Counted from the first letter of the stretch, positions 1 through 11,300 are shown. The stretch: DNA of 64,000 nucleotides from Coniella vitis (GCA_011317545.1 WUJK01000001.1:5047721-5111720), one strand, 5' to 3'. Program-made: numbers and translations. Notes: generated by a model not told the origin, from the letters alone.

Positions 1-377
1 GATAGGGATCTCTTATATAAGGAATACGGATAATATAATTAGGGTTAGGGTAGAGCCTATAAGAGATTATTATTACTTATCGGATAGTTAATAGGTAATT
101 ATAGGTATTAATAGGCTTAGATAGGCTATATATTAATAAATAGGATAATAGAAGGATATAAGAATAATGGATTTCCTAGCTACTAAATAGTTTTCCTTAT
201 AGTCTTTAGTTATAAATCTAAGTATTATTTTATATAATAGGGTAATCCCTCTTAATTACTTATAATACTTAATATTACTCGATAATATACGAAGACTTAA
301 AGGTAATACTTCCCTACCTGCTAATATATAACCTATAGGTACTTCCAGAATCCGGGATTTAGGTAAGGATTATTATA
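1..377 (+). repeat. Gypsy1 LTR, left-truncated by the window edge
   Basis: The stretch matches the other Gypsy1 LTRs over its last 200 bases: the block with GGGTAATCCCTCTT, then GAAGACTTAAAGG, then the end AGGATTATTATA, where intact copies end in ATTACA. It is followed at once by the 3' internal region of another Gypsy1 copy rather than by gag. It is therefore best read as the right end of an LTR or element that landed in an older copy. Its left part lies outside the window. Confidence 0.75.
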
Positions 378-1169
378 TTATATCTTTAACTATAATAGCT
401 ATCTATAGAAATAACCAGACCCCTTATTAAGGATTATTAATAATAACTCTAAGAAATTAAAATTACGAACTAAAAGCCTTAATACCCTATAAATTACTAA
501 TAAGGAAATTAGATAGAGATAATAAAGAAAACCTAGATTAATTAAAATCCTCTAATATAGTAGTTATAAAACCTTCGGGTAACGGGCCTTTAGGAATAGC
601 TAATTCTATAGGACGCTTTATAGCTTCGGCGGCTAAACGCTCCTTCTCTACCTCCTTATATTCTATACGATCTAGGTCTTCTAGATTCGATAAACTATAA
701 CGAATAGTATATACTATCCGCTCTCGCTATATCTTCTTCTACCTATATAAGCGTATTAGTTTATCTTCTAGCTCCTCGATCTTATCCTTTAAGTTTTAAT
801 ACTACGAAGAGATATATAAAAGGTCGGTAGAATTAATCGTCTTTAAAATATTATAATAAGGAAGCTTTAAACGTATATACTCGGCATAGCGAGAAGAATT
901 ATTAGGGGAAACTTAATAAGAAGTCTTACCCTTAGAATTATAGTAAGAATAAGGATATATCTCGAAGGCGTTCGAAAGAATAATTAAATATAAGGATAAC
1001 TTCTATTTTATAGAATTAGACCTTAGATTTAACGAACGAGGTTTCGTTATACGGGAAGACGACGATATAACGAATTAGGAAAGTATAATCCGAAGTAAGA
1101 ATATTAAGTAGGACTATTTACGGAAATACTATAGGTTTTTAGGGATAAAGACCGATAGAAGGGAAATAA
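378..1169 (+). mobile_element. Gypsy1 3' internal region (remnant)
   Basis: This matches the segment between the chromodomain and the 3' LTR of Gypsy1 copy 2 (about 23186-23974), including the purine-rich run just before the LTR near 1150-1169. No gag or pol is present. On the minus strand it carries a stop-riddled remnant of the charged, coiled-coil-like antisense frame described in the other copies. It is heavily RIP-mutated. Confidence 0.7.
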
Positions 1170-1639
1170 TATTATAACCTACGGTTATATAAGTTATAGG
1201 AATAGGCTAGCGTAATTATATACTAATAAATCGGAACCTTAATAAACCGATAGGGATCTCTTATATAAGGATATCTAGATACTTATAATAATATAATTAG
1301 GGTTAGGGTCTTAATAGTTATACGATCGATAGAATCGATATCGATTATATCGACTAGTATACTATAGATCGATAGGATCGATATCGACTATATCGACTTA
1401 CTAAGATAATAGAAGGATATAAGGATAGGAGTTTATAGCTTAATATTAGATAGTTTCCTTATAGTCTTTAGTTATAAATCTAAGTATTATTTTATATAAT
1501 AGGGTAATCCCTCTTAATCACTTATAATACTTAATATTGCTCGATAATGTACGAAGACTTAAAGGTAATACTTCCCTACCTGCTAATATATAATTTATAG
1601 GTACTTCCAGAATCAGGGATTCAGGCAAGGATTATTACA
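1170..1639 (+). repeat. Gypsy1 3' LTR
   Basis: This is a complete LTR of about 470 bp running from TATTATAACC (TGTTATAACC in the best-preserved copy) to AAGGATTATTACA. It holds two GATCGATAG..ATCGATATCGA modules, a telomere-like AGGGTTAGGG box near 1296-1310, and the terminal block shared by all copies. Ordinary-composition DNA begins directly after it, so this is the edge of the repeat region. Confidence 0.85.
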
Positions 1640-2041
1640 ACATGCCATTTATCACCCCTGTTTATATAGCAGCTAACCCTTATAGGCATCGGCTAATCTC
1701 TTTTATAGCATCATTTGTATACTGTGCATGCCACTCTATGTATTATATAGGCTGTCAAGTACGGTAAGCTGACCCTACTCTAAAGCTTTCCTGCAGGTTG
1801 GGCTAAAAGAATTCAGTCCAGTCTTTAGGCAACAAAGCCAACAAGATACTACAGTAACATTGAGTGCTACCATGGATTGTAGACTCAGATCGTATCAATG
1901 ATGTGTACGTACGAGAGGATGTACTGTGTATAAGAACTCCCTAGAACTTTGGTTGGATGGAAACTTACTCCAACCCATTTGCCTATACCAGTTTTTGGCC
2001 CGGTTATATACCCCGCCGATGTTTACCCTTGGCCCCCACCC
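1640..2041. other. Unique DNA, no gene recognised
   Basis: The base composition is ordinary, with normal CpA/TpG content, in sharp contrast to the LTR on its left. I see no convincing coding frame or RNA gene. Confidence 0.5.
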
Positions 2042-2274
2042 AGGAACCAACAGCCAGCAACCAATAGCCAACGGCCAGCGGCCCTACCCCAGGAACCAAG
2101 AGCCAGCGGCCCCGCAGGAAGTGATAGTCAACGGCCCCACCCACAATCCAATAGTCAACAGCCCCCATCCAGGATCCAACAGCCCCCAGCCAACAGCCCC
2201 CAGCCAACAGCCAACAGCCAACAGCCCCCAGCCAACAGCCAACAGCCAACGGCGCGACCAAGGAGCCAACAGCT
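2042..2274. repeat. CAACAGCC minisatellite
   Basis: This is an imperfect tandem array of short units around CCAACAGCC and CCCAGCCAACAG, most regular between 2150 and 2250. It is C- and A-rich on the + strand. Open frames across it on both strands encode only low-complexity peptide (Gly/Leu/Trp or Pro/Gln/Ser), so I do not call a protein. Confidence 0.8.
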
Positions 2275-2428
2275 AATAAAGAATAATAACCTCTTCCCAT
2301 GATAACAGAGGTGTATTCTGCACTCCACTGGAGTTGTGGAGATAAGTCGGGATAAGAAGTTACAAATCGATTTGCGCACAAATTTGCAGAGGTTCACCAT
2401 GATATCCGTTTCCAAGATATCTCAACTT

Positions 2429-2671
2429 TTACTGGACGACATACGATATCGACTTCTTTGATCGTTGTACAGTCGTAGTGAGCCCGCTTACAGCCATTCT
2501 TGGCGCTATGATAGATAATTCGATTGGGAAGGTGTCACGAGTCTGGGCCATAAAGCTCTCGTTTGGCAAGTCACTTTGAATAGCACCCGAGTCCCTACAA
2601 CAATATGACCCTTCGTCTCCGTTCGGGTTGTAGCACTGCTGACGTGTCAAGTAGGGGCAGCGAAATACCAT
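2429..2671 (-). CDS. Possible small cysteine-containing ORF or exon
   Basis: An 80-residue frame starts at a true ATG (2671-2669). The N-terminal third holds four cysteines, with a CC pair in GSYCCRDSG, and no signal peptide is evident. The DNA is not RIP-mutated. I do not recognise a family. It could be an exon or fragment of a dead gene, since the severed O-methyltransferase lies on the same strand 450 bp upstream. Treat it as doubtful. Confidence 0.2.
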   Translation of the reverse strand: MVFRCPYLTRQQCYNPNGDEGSYCCRDSGAIQSDLPNESFMAQTRDTFPIELSIIAPRMAVSGLTTTVQRSKKSISYVVQ

Positions 2672-3122
2672 TCCCAGGTGCCGAAGTTCGATGATGCAGA
2701 TATCATCTCCACTAAATACTAGAGAGGCTAGCTAGAAAGCATGCATGAAGACGAAACGTTGTAAATAGTCTGAATCTAGTATTATTCACGCCAGTAACAT
2801 CTTGTGGTTGGAGGGAGAGGCCCCTAGGGCCCCGTAGTCTCGGGAGAGACGAATATTTGGGCTCTATCTCCAGTGATGTCCACGCTACCTTAGACTGTAT
2901 CATTTGTACGTCGCAATATCGTGTCACATCAATAAAGAACACAAACTAATAGGAAGTTTTGCTGGCCTGTACCGCGATAAATGGTCCATGTGATGAGGCG
3001 TACAAACTACAAGTCGCACGCAGGGGATTGTGTAGAACAAATGGGAGATCAGAATTGGCAGATGGAGATAACTAGCTACCATAAATCTTCCATAACTCTT
3101 GAGACTTCAATCTCAACCCATC
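2672..3122. other. Unique DNA, no gene recognised
   Basis: The composition is ordinary. Short open frames on both strands show no family features and lack credible starts or lengths. It may be degraded 3' flank of the O-methyltransferase fragment. Confidence 0.4.
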
Positions 3123-3379
3123 TTATGGAAGACAAACATCCATTACGGTCTCATAACCAGCTGGATTGTGTACGTAAGTCTTGTGAAGTGTAAGCCAGAC
3201 TTCCGTCGTAATAGCACGCCAGTCAGCCTCAGATCGTTCAGCACCGGCAAAGGTCGCCCTCATAGTTAAGTCATGAGCAGCTGCATTATGGTTGACACCG
3301 GTCTCCGGGACTACAATCTCATCAATCAGAATAACCGAGTCTGGCTCCATGGCTGATTTGATATTTTGAAGAAGCAGAG
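3123..3379 (-). pseudogene. O-methyltransferase C-terminal fragment
   Basis: About 85 codons read without a stop from 3379 to a TAA at 3125-3123. The peptide has the pattern of the C-terminal end of fungal class I SAM-dependent O-methyltransferases of secondary metabolism. SVILIDEIVVPETG is the strand that follows the catalytic histidine region. AHDLTMRATFAGAERSEADW is the helix and loop with the typical D-L-T-M and ER..W residues, and the end is ETVMDVCLP. The SAM-binding and dimerisation domains are absent because the frame runs into a solo LTR at 3380. DNA right of that LTR does not continue the gene. It is a dead remnant; the identification rests on motif pattern. Confidence 0.7.
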
Positions 3380-3853
3380 TGTTATGGCCCAGGTCATATG
3401 CAAGTCACAGCAACAGGCCAGCGCAACCATATACCAGCAAATCGGAACCTCAACGGACCGATAAGGAAGTACTTATAGAATCAGGACCCACTCCTTATTA
3501 GGAACTCCTAATAAGAAGTGGATAAGAGATTAGATAATCTTCGGGAGACGACGGACTAATCAGGAATAGGTTATTAGAATCATTAGATAATCTAAGGTTA
3601 AATAGAACATTTATTATAGAGCAACGAAAGGATATAAGAATAATGGATTTCCTACCTATTAGATAGTTTTCCTTATAGTCTTTAGTTATAAATCTAAGTA
3701 TCGTTTTATATAATAGGGTAATCCCTCTTAATTACTTGTAATACTTGATATTGCTCGATTACGTACGAAGACTTAAAGGTAATACTTCCCCACCTGCTAA
3801 TATACAAATCACAGGTACTTCCAGAATCAGGGATTCAGGCAAGGATTATTACA
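3380..3853 (+). repeat. Solo LTR of Gypsy1 family
   Basis: This is a full LTR from TGTTATGGCCCAGG to CAAGGATTATTACA with no internal region on either side. Its middle differs from the GATCGATAG-type LTRs and is closer to the copy 1 type (TTAGATAATCT segments). No matching 5-bp duplication is visible (CAGAG left, GCTTT right), so unequal recombination between copies or later change is likely. It truncates the O-methyltransferase fragment. Confidence 0.8.
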
Positions 3854-4102
3854 GCTTTGTAGGGAATTGAAAGGAAAAGAAACCATCTTGAAGCCTTTCT
3901 AAGCCAGAAGCTATAGAAAAGAGCCCCATAGGAGTCAGATCAGAACGAGAAAAGAGCATGTGTATTGTCAACTACTTCGAGGGGGGCCCTCGGCTTAATA
4001 TATGGGCTTTTTGCTGGGTGGCTTAGTCAGCAAAAAACTCCGCACTGAGCCCTGGAACAGTATATAGACTTGAAAGGTATATTTTTCTAATCTTCTTATA
4101 TA
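3854..4102. other. Intergenic, with a short hairpin
   Basis: No gene is seen. At 4008-4036 TTTTTGCTG and CAGCAAAAA form a perfect 9-bp stem around an 11-base loop. Nothing ties it to a gene, so it could be chance or a small element remnant. Confidence 0.4.
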
Positions 4103-4152
4103 ACAAATTACAAGTACTTCACGAACCAGGAATTTAGGCAAGGATTATTACA
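4103..4152 (+). repeat. Terminal fragment of a diverged LTR
   Basis: About 50 bases resemble the last part of the Gypsy1 LTR: ACAAGTACTTC, then GGAATTTAGGCAAGG, then ATTATTACA. The upstream part is not recognisable, so this is an old or partial copy. Confidence 0.55.
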
Positions 4153-4294
4153 TTCTCTGAAATATTATACTGAATAATATATAAAGTATATATATTTTAC
4201 GATAATCGATAATCGATCCACACTTATTTTTTTCTTAAAAACCCGCGGGTAGCTATAAGTAATAAGCAAGCGAAATAGGATGCTATTACCCACT

Positions 4295-4440
4295 ATAACG
4301 GGCTGGCCCCTACGGGGCTCCAGGAACCGGCTAGCGTCCTGCGGCCGTCTCCGTAGTATACAGCACCTTTATATCGCTGGTTTGAGCAATTGAGCCAAAA
4401 GGTACGGAATCTTCTGAACACGTTTCAGAAGATCTAGCCA
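4295..4440 (-). repeat. Dispersed hairpin repeat D
   Basis: Read on the minus strand, this matches the repeats at 31080-31260 and 31425-31610. Shared parts are the imperfect palindrome ATCTTCTGAAACGTGTTCAG near 4420, a GTACCTTTTG arm, GACGGCCG, and the end GGGGCCAGCCCGTTATA. It is the least mutated of the three and about 150 bp long. No protein is encoded. It may be a MITE or a non-coding terminal part of a larger element. Confidence 0.6.
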
Positions 4441-4702
4441 TTTTATATGCAATATCACATAAGCCTGTGACACCTACAGGTAAAAAGAAAAAACGCGGCT
4501 GATTCCTTTGCCTATATAGAATCCTGGGATCTGGAATTTTTCGTTATTGCGCAGTAATGTCTCATGGCAGATTAACATATGCCCACAAAACGAGATTCTT
4601 AAGTAAATAGGATTTCATTTACGATGATACAAATATACTGAGAAACTAATCAATTTGCTTAGCTGAGCATGCCACTATGTCAGTTAGGTTCTAGTAAGAG
4701 TG

Positions 4703-5824
4703 CTACTCTTTGTCTATTTTCAATCCCGATTCTATATCAGTCGCAAGCTGCCTTGCTACAGCTTTCGAGACAAGCAGCTTAACTGCATCTGCTGCAGCCA
4801 CTCGCTCCAGCGTTACGCCTTCTCCGCCATTAATACTTATCTCGTTTGTAGCGATACCGCCCTCATCGATATGCTGGATCTCCGCAACGAGCACTCCCTT
4901 TCTCCTAAAATCCTTCTGATCTGCAATCACAATCAGGTTCTTATGGTAGAACTCCCGGAACTCAGACCAATGCTCCCTATGTCCGGCTATTACATCAGCG
5001 ATCTTTGCCTCGAGGTCTGCATCCGCCTGGTGCTGTAAGCGATACTGCCATGGGCATGGATAGCATGGCCAGGTATCTAGATCGCGGTGTAAAGAAGATG
5101 GCCCGTTAAGGGCCTCTGATATAGGAATAGCCTCGGCGGGCTCGTAGAGGACGGATACGACGAACTGGCCCATTACCTCCTTAGACCATTGCATTTGCTG
5201 CTGGCCGCCTTCTTGCACTGTTGTACTGATAGAACTACCTTCTGGAACGGTAACCGGTCGACGGGCAGGCTTAGGGATAACAGCTCGCACAACATCGGTG
5301 GCTTCCTCCCATGAGTTATTGCCTATTCCGATATCGGTAAGTATAGACGCGGCCTCGGCGGCGGGGTGTAGGAAAGCAAACACATCGCCACCGCCCTCGC
5401 CCGAAGCGTTAAGCGAGATAAGAAGCACGCCACGCGTCCGCCAATCTGGGTCGGTAACGGCGATTAGGGATGTGGGATGTAGGGCTCCCTTAAAAGCCTC
5501 TTCTTCTACTTCCTCGTCGTCTGAATTTGGGTCTCTCGCCGCCGTGTAAGCCAGGATCGTGCTGACATGGTGCTGAATAATATCCTGTAGTGCACCAACC
5601 TGCCGAACGAGAACAGCGGCCGGATCAAGACGGCCAGGATCGGCAGGGTCTTCGGGATCGCCCCCTACTGATGTGTTGATGGCTGCTATAAGAGCAGTCA
5701 GCTCGGAGTCCGAAAGACGGACCGTGCAGTAGATGGCGTATTTGGCGAAAAGGTACGTTCCGTTGAAATTCGCGAGCTCCGGCACGAATGAGGGGAGGCC
5801 GTAGAGCTCTGTGACTGTTGCCAT
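4703..5824 (-). CDS. Hypothetical protein with an internal duplication
   Basis: This is an uninterrupted 373-codon frame. I chose the ATG at 5824-5822 because its context (AACAAAAATGGC) is good; the open frame upstream to 5908 has no ATG. Residues about 101-111 are an acidic stretch (DSDDEEVEEEA). Two related segments, SLIAVTDPDWRTRGVLLISL (from about 119) and NLIVIADQKDFRRKGVLVAE (from about 296), suggest a duplicated alpha/beta fold. A Cys pair lies in WPCYPCPW near 254. There is no signal peptide or membrane segment, so a cytosolic protein is likely. I cannot name the family with confidence (a DUF6924-like protein is a weak guess). It is the only gene in the window that looks intact, and it has ordinary base composition. 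Confidence 0.8.
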   Translation of the reverse strand: MATVTELYGLPSFVPELANFNGTYLFAKYAIYCTVRLSDSELTALIAAINTSVGGDPEDPADPGRLDPAAVLVRQVGALQDIIQHHVSTILAYTAARDPNSDDEEVEEEAFKGALHPTSLIAVTDPDWRTRGVLLISLNASGEGGGDVFAFLHPAAEAASILTDIGIGNNSWEEATDVVRAVIPKPARRPVTVPEGSSISTTVQEGGQQQMQWSKEVMGQFVVSVLYEPAEAIPISEALNGPSSLHRDLDTWPCYPCPWQYRLQHQADADLEAKIADVIAGHREHWSEFREFYHKNLIVIADQKDFRRKGVLVAEIQHIDEGGIATNEISINGGEGVTLERVAAADAVKLLVSKAVARQLATDIESGLKIDKE

Positions 5825-6843
5825 TTTTGTTTGTTTTAAGATTGATGGGTGTGAGATATCTAGTGGGTTGGTCCTCGTAAACGATTGCAGTTGTTGGTGA
5901 CAGCTCAAGAAGCCAGGAAGTTGAGCGTGGCAAGTTGAAAAGAGCGGGGGCAGGTCGAATAATTATATCCGCACAACTACCACCCATTGACCAGAGCTTT
6001 TACATAATCTCACAAACCAAGTAAGCACCAGAACCTGAAAATAGACAAGTTAGTGGAGCTATCGACTATATATATAATGTATTTATATAGACACCATCCA
6101 CCAAGTAATACTATTAACCGCAATTATTCTTCCAAAATTGTCTCACGTAATCTATATAAGTTTGCAATTTACTAGCATTATGCTCACAGAAGTTGAACAG
6201 GCCCACGAAATTCCTCGGAGACTTTCTAGCAATGGGACAATAAGCCGCAACCTTACCATACAGCCTTATACATGGTTGGTGAGCGAGCCTCGATCCCATA
6301 TCGATAATCCAGTGCAACGTTCTATATATAGCAGATGAGGTAAGCCTAAAATATTTGATAATAGCCTCAAGGTAAGACTTGGATGCTGCGGTCCCCAAAG
6401 TACTACTCAACAAGATAATATTTGAACGATGCTTATCTTACTAACTATATACTACAATCGTGAGGCCTATTACGGGACTCTTACGGGCCTCTTGCCAAAG
6501 ATCATACCATTATAGCAGATTCAGTCGCGTTGGGATAACTGCTGCAACAATTGCTACTTGAGGCCAACGAGAGTTAACACTTTTGAAGATGCCATATGTA
6601 TTATCTTATACGCAGTACAGTCTCTGTCACCCTAACTCAGCGTTTAATGTTATACATATAAGTACATTCATATGGTAGTCCGAATGAGTGTTCAGATTAC
6701 TCTCAATATTCAACATTCATTTCAACCAAGTTTCTCACCACTCTCTTATATAGTCAAAGCACTTGACTATTCTACTCAGAACTGCACCGGACCCGAACAA
6801 CCCAAAACTCGCCAAAAGCTACGCATAATAATTATATTTCAAC
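5825..6843. other. Divergent promoter region, no gene
   Basis: This lies between the minus-strand hypothetical gene and the plus-strand nuclease gene, so it should hold both promoters. TATATATATA occurs near 6069-6078 and ATATATAAG-like runs near 6650. The 60 bases before the nuclease ATG are C/A-rich, as expected for a 5' leader. Short open frames here look spurious. Confidence 0.45.
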
Positions 6844-7802
6844 ATGCAGCTTACTTTCGTCACGATTTCCGCTCTTCTGGTGGCTACAGCAGCAAATGCG
6901 CAGGTCATTGTCTTCCAGTGCAACACGATACCCAATGTTTGTGAAAACATATGTTGGGGAGAAAGATGTACTGCAACTCAAGGTACCCTTAGAACACTGA
7001 ACTATGACAAGCCAAGCGCTGCCACCAAGAAGATTCGACGAGACTTGGCTGGCTGCAGGGCCTATAATCGCTGCAGTAACAGTGCCAAGGCGAACCCTCC
7101 GTGGCCGGCTCCTGGTTATAACTGCGACGAGTTCCCCTTTGCTAGCACCACGGAGGGCGGTCTCACCACGTTGTCTCACATGAACCGCTGCGTCCCATCC
7201 AAAGAGAACTCAAGCTAAGGAGGCCAGCTTAGCAAATACTTCACCAAAGTCTGTAACGGCGCGGCCTGCCAGTTCAGCATTGGGATGCAGTATGGCACCG
7301 CCAACGCCGCACCTCCGGCCAACTCCTTTTGCTCAGCAAACTCCAACAATTATGCCACGGTCTTAGGAATACAGCAAAAATGCTAGCCTCCAGCTTCGGG
7401 GCGACTCTCATTGCTGTTAATGACCAGGAACACCTCGGTGGCGGAACAGTCGCCGGCACTCCGGCTAGGTGGAAGCGAGCCAGCAGCTCCGGGTCTGACT
7501 CGGAATCAGGGTCGATCAAATCAGGGTCTACCAAATCTGGGACCTCGGCCAGCTCGGGTGGGAGTGCTGGCAGCAGCGCAGGCTACCAGTATAAGCTAGC
7601 AGACGGCAATACCATCACGTCTGCGGCGGAGCTGGAAGTGGGCACCGCAACATATACTTTTGAGTACAAGACAACTTGCACTCTCAAAGAGTATCCGGAA
7701 TACGACGGCACGGAAGCCACAATTGAGAAGATGACTGCCATTGACAAGGAAAACGAGGATTGTTTCGATATGGTTACGAGCAAGATTGCTTCGAAGATGT
7801 GA
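6844..7802 (+). pseudogene. Secreted NucA/NucB-type nuclease, broken
   Basis: The gene starts at a good ATG with a signal peptide (MQLTFVTISALLVATAANA, cleavage before Q20) and runs to a stop at 7216-7218. The region before and after that stop has the pattern of the NucA/NucB deoxyribonuclease domain: YNCDEFPFASTTEGG, then RCVPSKENS, then a Cys-containing segment continuing in the same frame to about 7373. The stop TAA replaces an expected glutamine codon (CAA), a C-to-T change. A second stop follows at 7382, and the frame with the rest of the protein is shifted near the A-run at 7375-7380. That part (to TGA 7802) holds a Ser/Gly-rich linker and a small C-terminal domain with two cysteines. 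The full product would be about 320 residues. It has no RIP-like composition overall. A sequencing error at the A-run is possible, but the TAA would still truncate it. Confidence 0.65.
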
Positions 7803-8165
7803 GGATGATGATGGTGATGTCGAGAAGTTACAGGATAATCCCCTTATTGAAGCTTAAGGAACTTGTTTTTTTATCCTGATACTGCAACAGGGAGTTCATT
7901 TTAACAAATAGACTATATAAATATAGGTGTTAGGCGTTTGGTATTTCTTGCAATATAGATTCGCAAATAAAGACTGCTAGATTATATAGGAATATACACA
8001 ATATTTTAAGTTAAAGTTATAACAATTTATTGATGTGATAGCCGTGTTGGATATGCACCTGCTAAGCGGTATCTTGACATTAATTCCCTGGTGGAACAGG
8101 CTAAAGAACACCGAATCCTGTTTCCTTTTGGGCCTTTACAATGACTTTAATTCGTGGTCAAGCAA
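7803..8165. other. 3' flank of nuclease gene, no gene seen
   Basis: The composition is ordinary and becomes AT-richer to about 8030. No coding frame or RNA is recognised. It ends at the TGTAATGATCC start of an old LTR at 8166. Confidence 0.4.
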
Positions 8166-8357
8166 TGTAATGATCCTTGCCTGAATCCCGGATTCTGGAA
8201 GTACCTATGATTATATATTAGCAGGCGGGGAAGTATTACCTTTAAGTCTTCGTACGTTATCGAGCAATATTAAGTATTATAAGTGATTAAGAGGGATTAC
8301 CCTATTATATAAAATAATACTTAGATTTATAACTAAGGACTATAAGGAAACTATCTA
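8166..8357 (-). repeat. Older Gypsy1 LTR, left part (split)
   Basis: It starts TGTAATGATCCTTGCC and follows the LTR consensus to AAACTATCTA, where Gypsy1 copy 1 is inserted. The sequence resumes at 15809. The target duplication ATCTA is present at 8353-8357 and 15809-15813. Confidence 0.85.
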
Positions 8358-11300
8358 TATAATAATCCTTGCCTGAATCCCGGATTCTGGAAGTACCTAT
8401 AAGTTGTATATTAGCAGGTGGGGAAGTATTACCTTTAAGTCTTCGTACGTTATCGAATAATATTAAGTATTATAAGTGATTAAAAGGGATTACCCTATTA
8501 TATAAGATAATACTTAGATTTATAACTAAAGACTATAAGGAAAACTATCTAATAGCTAGGAAATCTATCGTCCTTATATCCTTCCGTTATTCTATATTAA
8601 ATACCCTATTTAACACTAGATTATCTAGATTATCTCGCGATCTTAATAATCCGACTCTACTAGATTATCTAATAATCTTAATAATCTATTCCTAATTAGT
8701 TCGTATAACCCTAACCCTAACTATATTATCCTATATAACTTAGTTATATAAGAGATCTCTATCGGTCTATTAAGGTTCCGATTTACTAGTATATAATTAC
8801 GCTAGCCTATTCCTATAACCTGTATAACCGTAGGTTATAATATTATCTCCCTTCTATCGGTCTTTATCCCTAAAGACCTATAGTATTTCTGTAAGTAGTC
8901 CTACCTAATATTCTTACTTCGGATTATACCTTCCTAATTCGTTATATCGTCGAGAATTAATAAAAGTCGTTCTCGAAAGATTTCTTCGTCGGTTACTCCT
9001 AAAACCGTTAAGCGTAACCTTCTTCTTTAATCTATTCTGGAGTATTATATAGAGATACCGACCTACTCTAACTATAAGGAACGGGGGCTTTCTTCTTATT
9101 AGATTTCCGTAATATATTCCGACCGTTATACTAAGTATATTCGTTTAAATAAATCTCGCTACGATATATTAGGTCCTTCTCCGTCTAATATTCGTATTAT
9201 CTCTCGGTACTATTAGAAGATTAAAGATAAGATAGAGGAACTAGACGAGATTTATCGTGCTTTAGATATACGTATAGATCGCCTTTATAAGTAGAAAAAG
9301 ATATAGAGAGAGAAGATAGTACGGGCTATTCGCCGGGGCCTAGATTCTATAGAGGAATTGGATCGTATAGAGCGTAAGGAGGCTGAAAAGGAGGCGGTAG
9401 TTTTAGTACCGGCGGGTCCTTTACCTAAAGCGTTTCCTAATTCGCTAATATAGGAGTTTAATACTATAGATTAATCTATTATAGACTTTAGTAGGTTATT
9501 AGATCTAGTTAGCGCTTCTAATAAAGGAGGTTTATCTAATTATTAGTAAGTTTTCTAATTCTATCTATTACTAAGTTATTTACTAATTTTCGTATTCTTT
9601 AATTAGATCTTCGTAGATATTCTTTAGGGGTTCCTAAGTATTTTCTAAGTTATCGTATCCTTTCTATTTAATAAGGTATTATTTTCCGCGTCCGTATTTA
9701 TATAAGTCGAGGATTTATTTAACTTCGTATTATACTTATTCTAGTTCGATAATATCTATATCGTATAAGAGTTCTGCGTCTGCTAGTGCTAATTCGAGGA
9801 GTAAAATATAAAAGACTAGGTATAAATATATATATAGGATTTCTAATTTATAGTTAACTAGTAAAATTTATCGTATAATTTTATAAGGTCCGAGTTTTTT
9901 ATAGTCGAGTTTATCGCTAGGTCTAGTAGTTTTAATATTTTTACGGTTAAGGTAGACTTTATCTCCCTTCTATAGGATTAGTCCCTTAATCCTTTTCTAA
10001 TTAGCGTATTTTATTATTTATTCTCTAATATCTTAAAGTATATATCGAGTATCTTCGTATAATTGCTTAATTCTCCTAGCGTATTAGTCTGCCGTTTCTA
10101 CGTTTCTACCTAGTAGTATTTCGTAATATACCGTAGGGTTATGTCTATAGAGTAGGAAGAATAGTAATTTTCCTATACTTATTATATCTATACTATTATA
10201 AGCGAACTACATAGTTAGCAAAAGTTCGACCCAATTATCTTATTCGTAGTTAATATAGTATCGTAGATACTATTCTATAATCTAGTTAGTATATTCTATT
10301 TATCCGTCTATCTAAGGATAAAATACCGTAGATATACGTTATATTATTCTAAGGTATTTAGTAAGTAAGATCCAGAATTTTAATATAAATTTTCTATCTC
10401 TATCTAATATAATTTCCTAAGGTATTCCGTAGTTAGCGATAATAATATAGAGGAATATATATACGAGTTCTTCTACGGTACTACTTTCTCTATATAGTAG
10501 GAAGTATATATACTTACTTAGTCTATAAACTACTACTAAGATACTATCGTATTATACCTAAGTTAAGGGTTCTCGTAAGAGGGGTAGCTTAATAATAAAG
10601 TCTAGATTAATAGATAACTAAATAGCTGTAGGTATTAATAGGGGTTATAATAGTCCGTAGGGTTTATATCGTTCTATCTTATTCCGTTTATATATATCGT
10701 AGTTATTAACGATATCTATAACTTGTTTTTTAAGGTTCGGTAGGTTCTAATAACGTTAGATCCTTTTATAAGTTACTCTAATTCCTTAGTATCTATATAT
10801 TAGTACGCTATAGATACTTCTAATATAGTTATTTTATTCTAATATTATTATACTATCGAGGTTAGGTATTTCTCCTTCGATACGTAGGGTTACGTTAAGT
10901 TCCTTAGTAATAGATAGTATAATAAGGTTACCTTCCGAATCTTCCCTAAAGATTACTATAATATTCTAGTCTTTATTATTACTATCCTTATAGTCTAACC
11001 GTCTATTAAGAGCATCTACTTATTTATTTTCTTTACCTTTATAGTAGATAATCTTAAAGTCGAATTCTAATAGAAATTCGTATTATCTAACTTATCGTTT
11101 ATTAAGCTGCTTTATTAAGGTAAATACCTAAAGGTTCTTATAATCCGTATATATAAGAATTTATTATTTTACGCCGATAAGGTAGTATCGCTATTCCCTA
11201 AAAGCTTCTACTATTACTATAAGTTCTTAATCGGGCGTTCCGTAGTTAAATTCTAGTTTATTTAGCTTCTTACTAAAGTTACTAATTATCCGTAGTCGTC

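Noticed and set aside
1949..2415. Several overlapping open frames on both strands
   Set aside because: They are created by the CAACAGCC minisatellite; the peptides are low-complexity repeats with no family features.
4700..5987. Open frames on the + strand and in other frames over the hypothetical gene
   Set aside because: They are shadows of the 373-codon minus-strand gene, with no start context or motif of their own.
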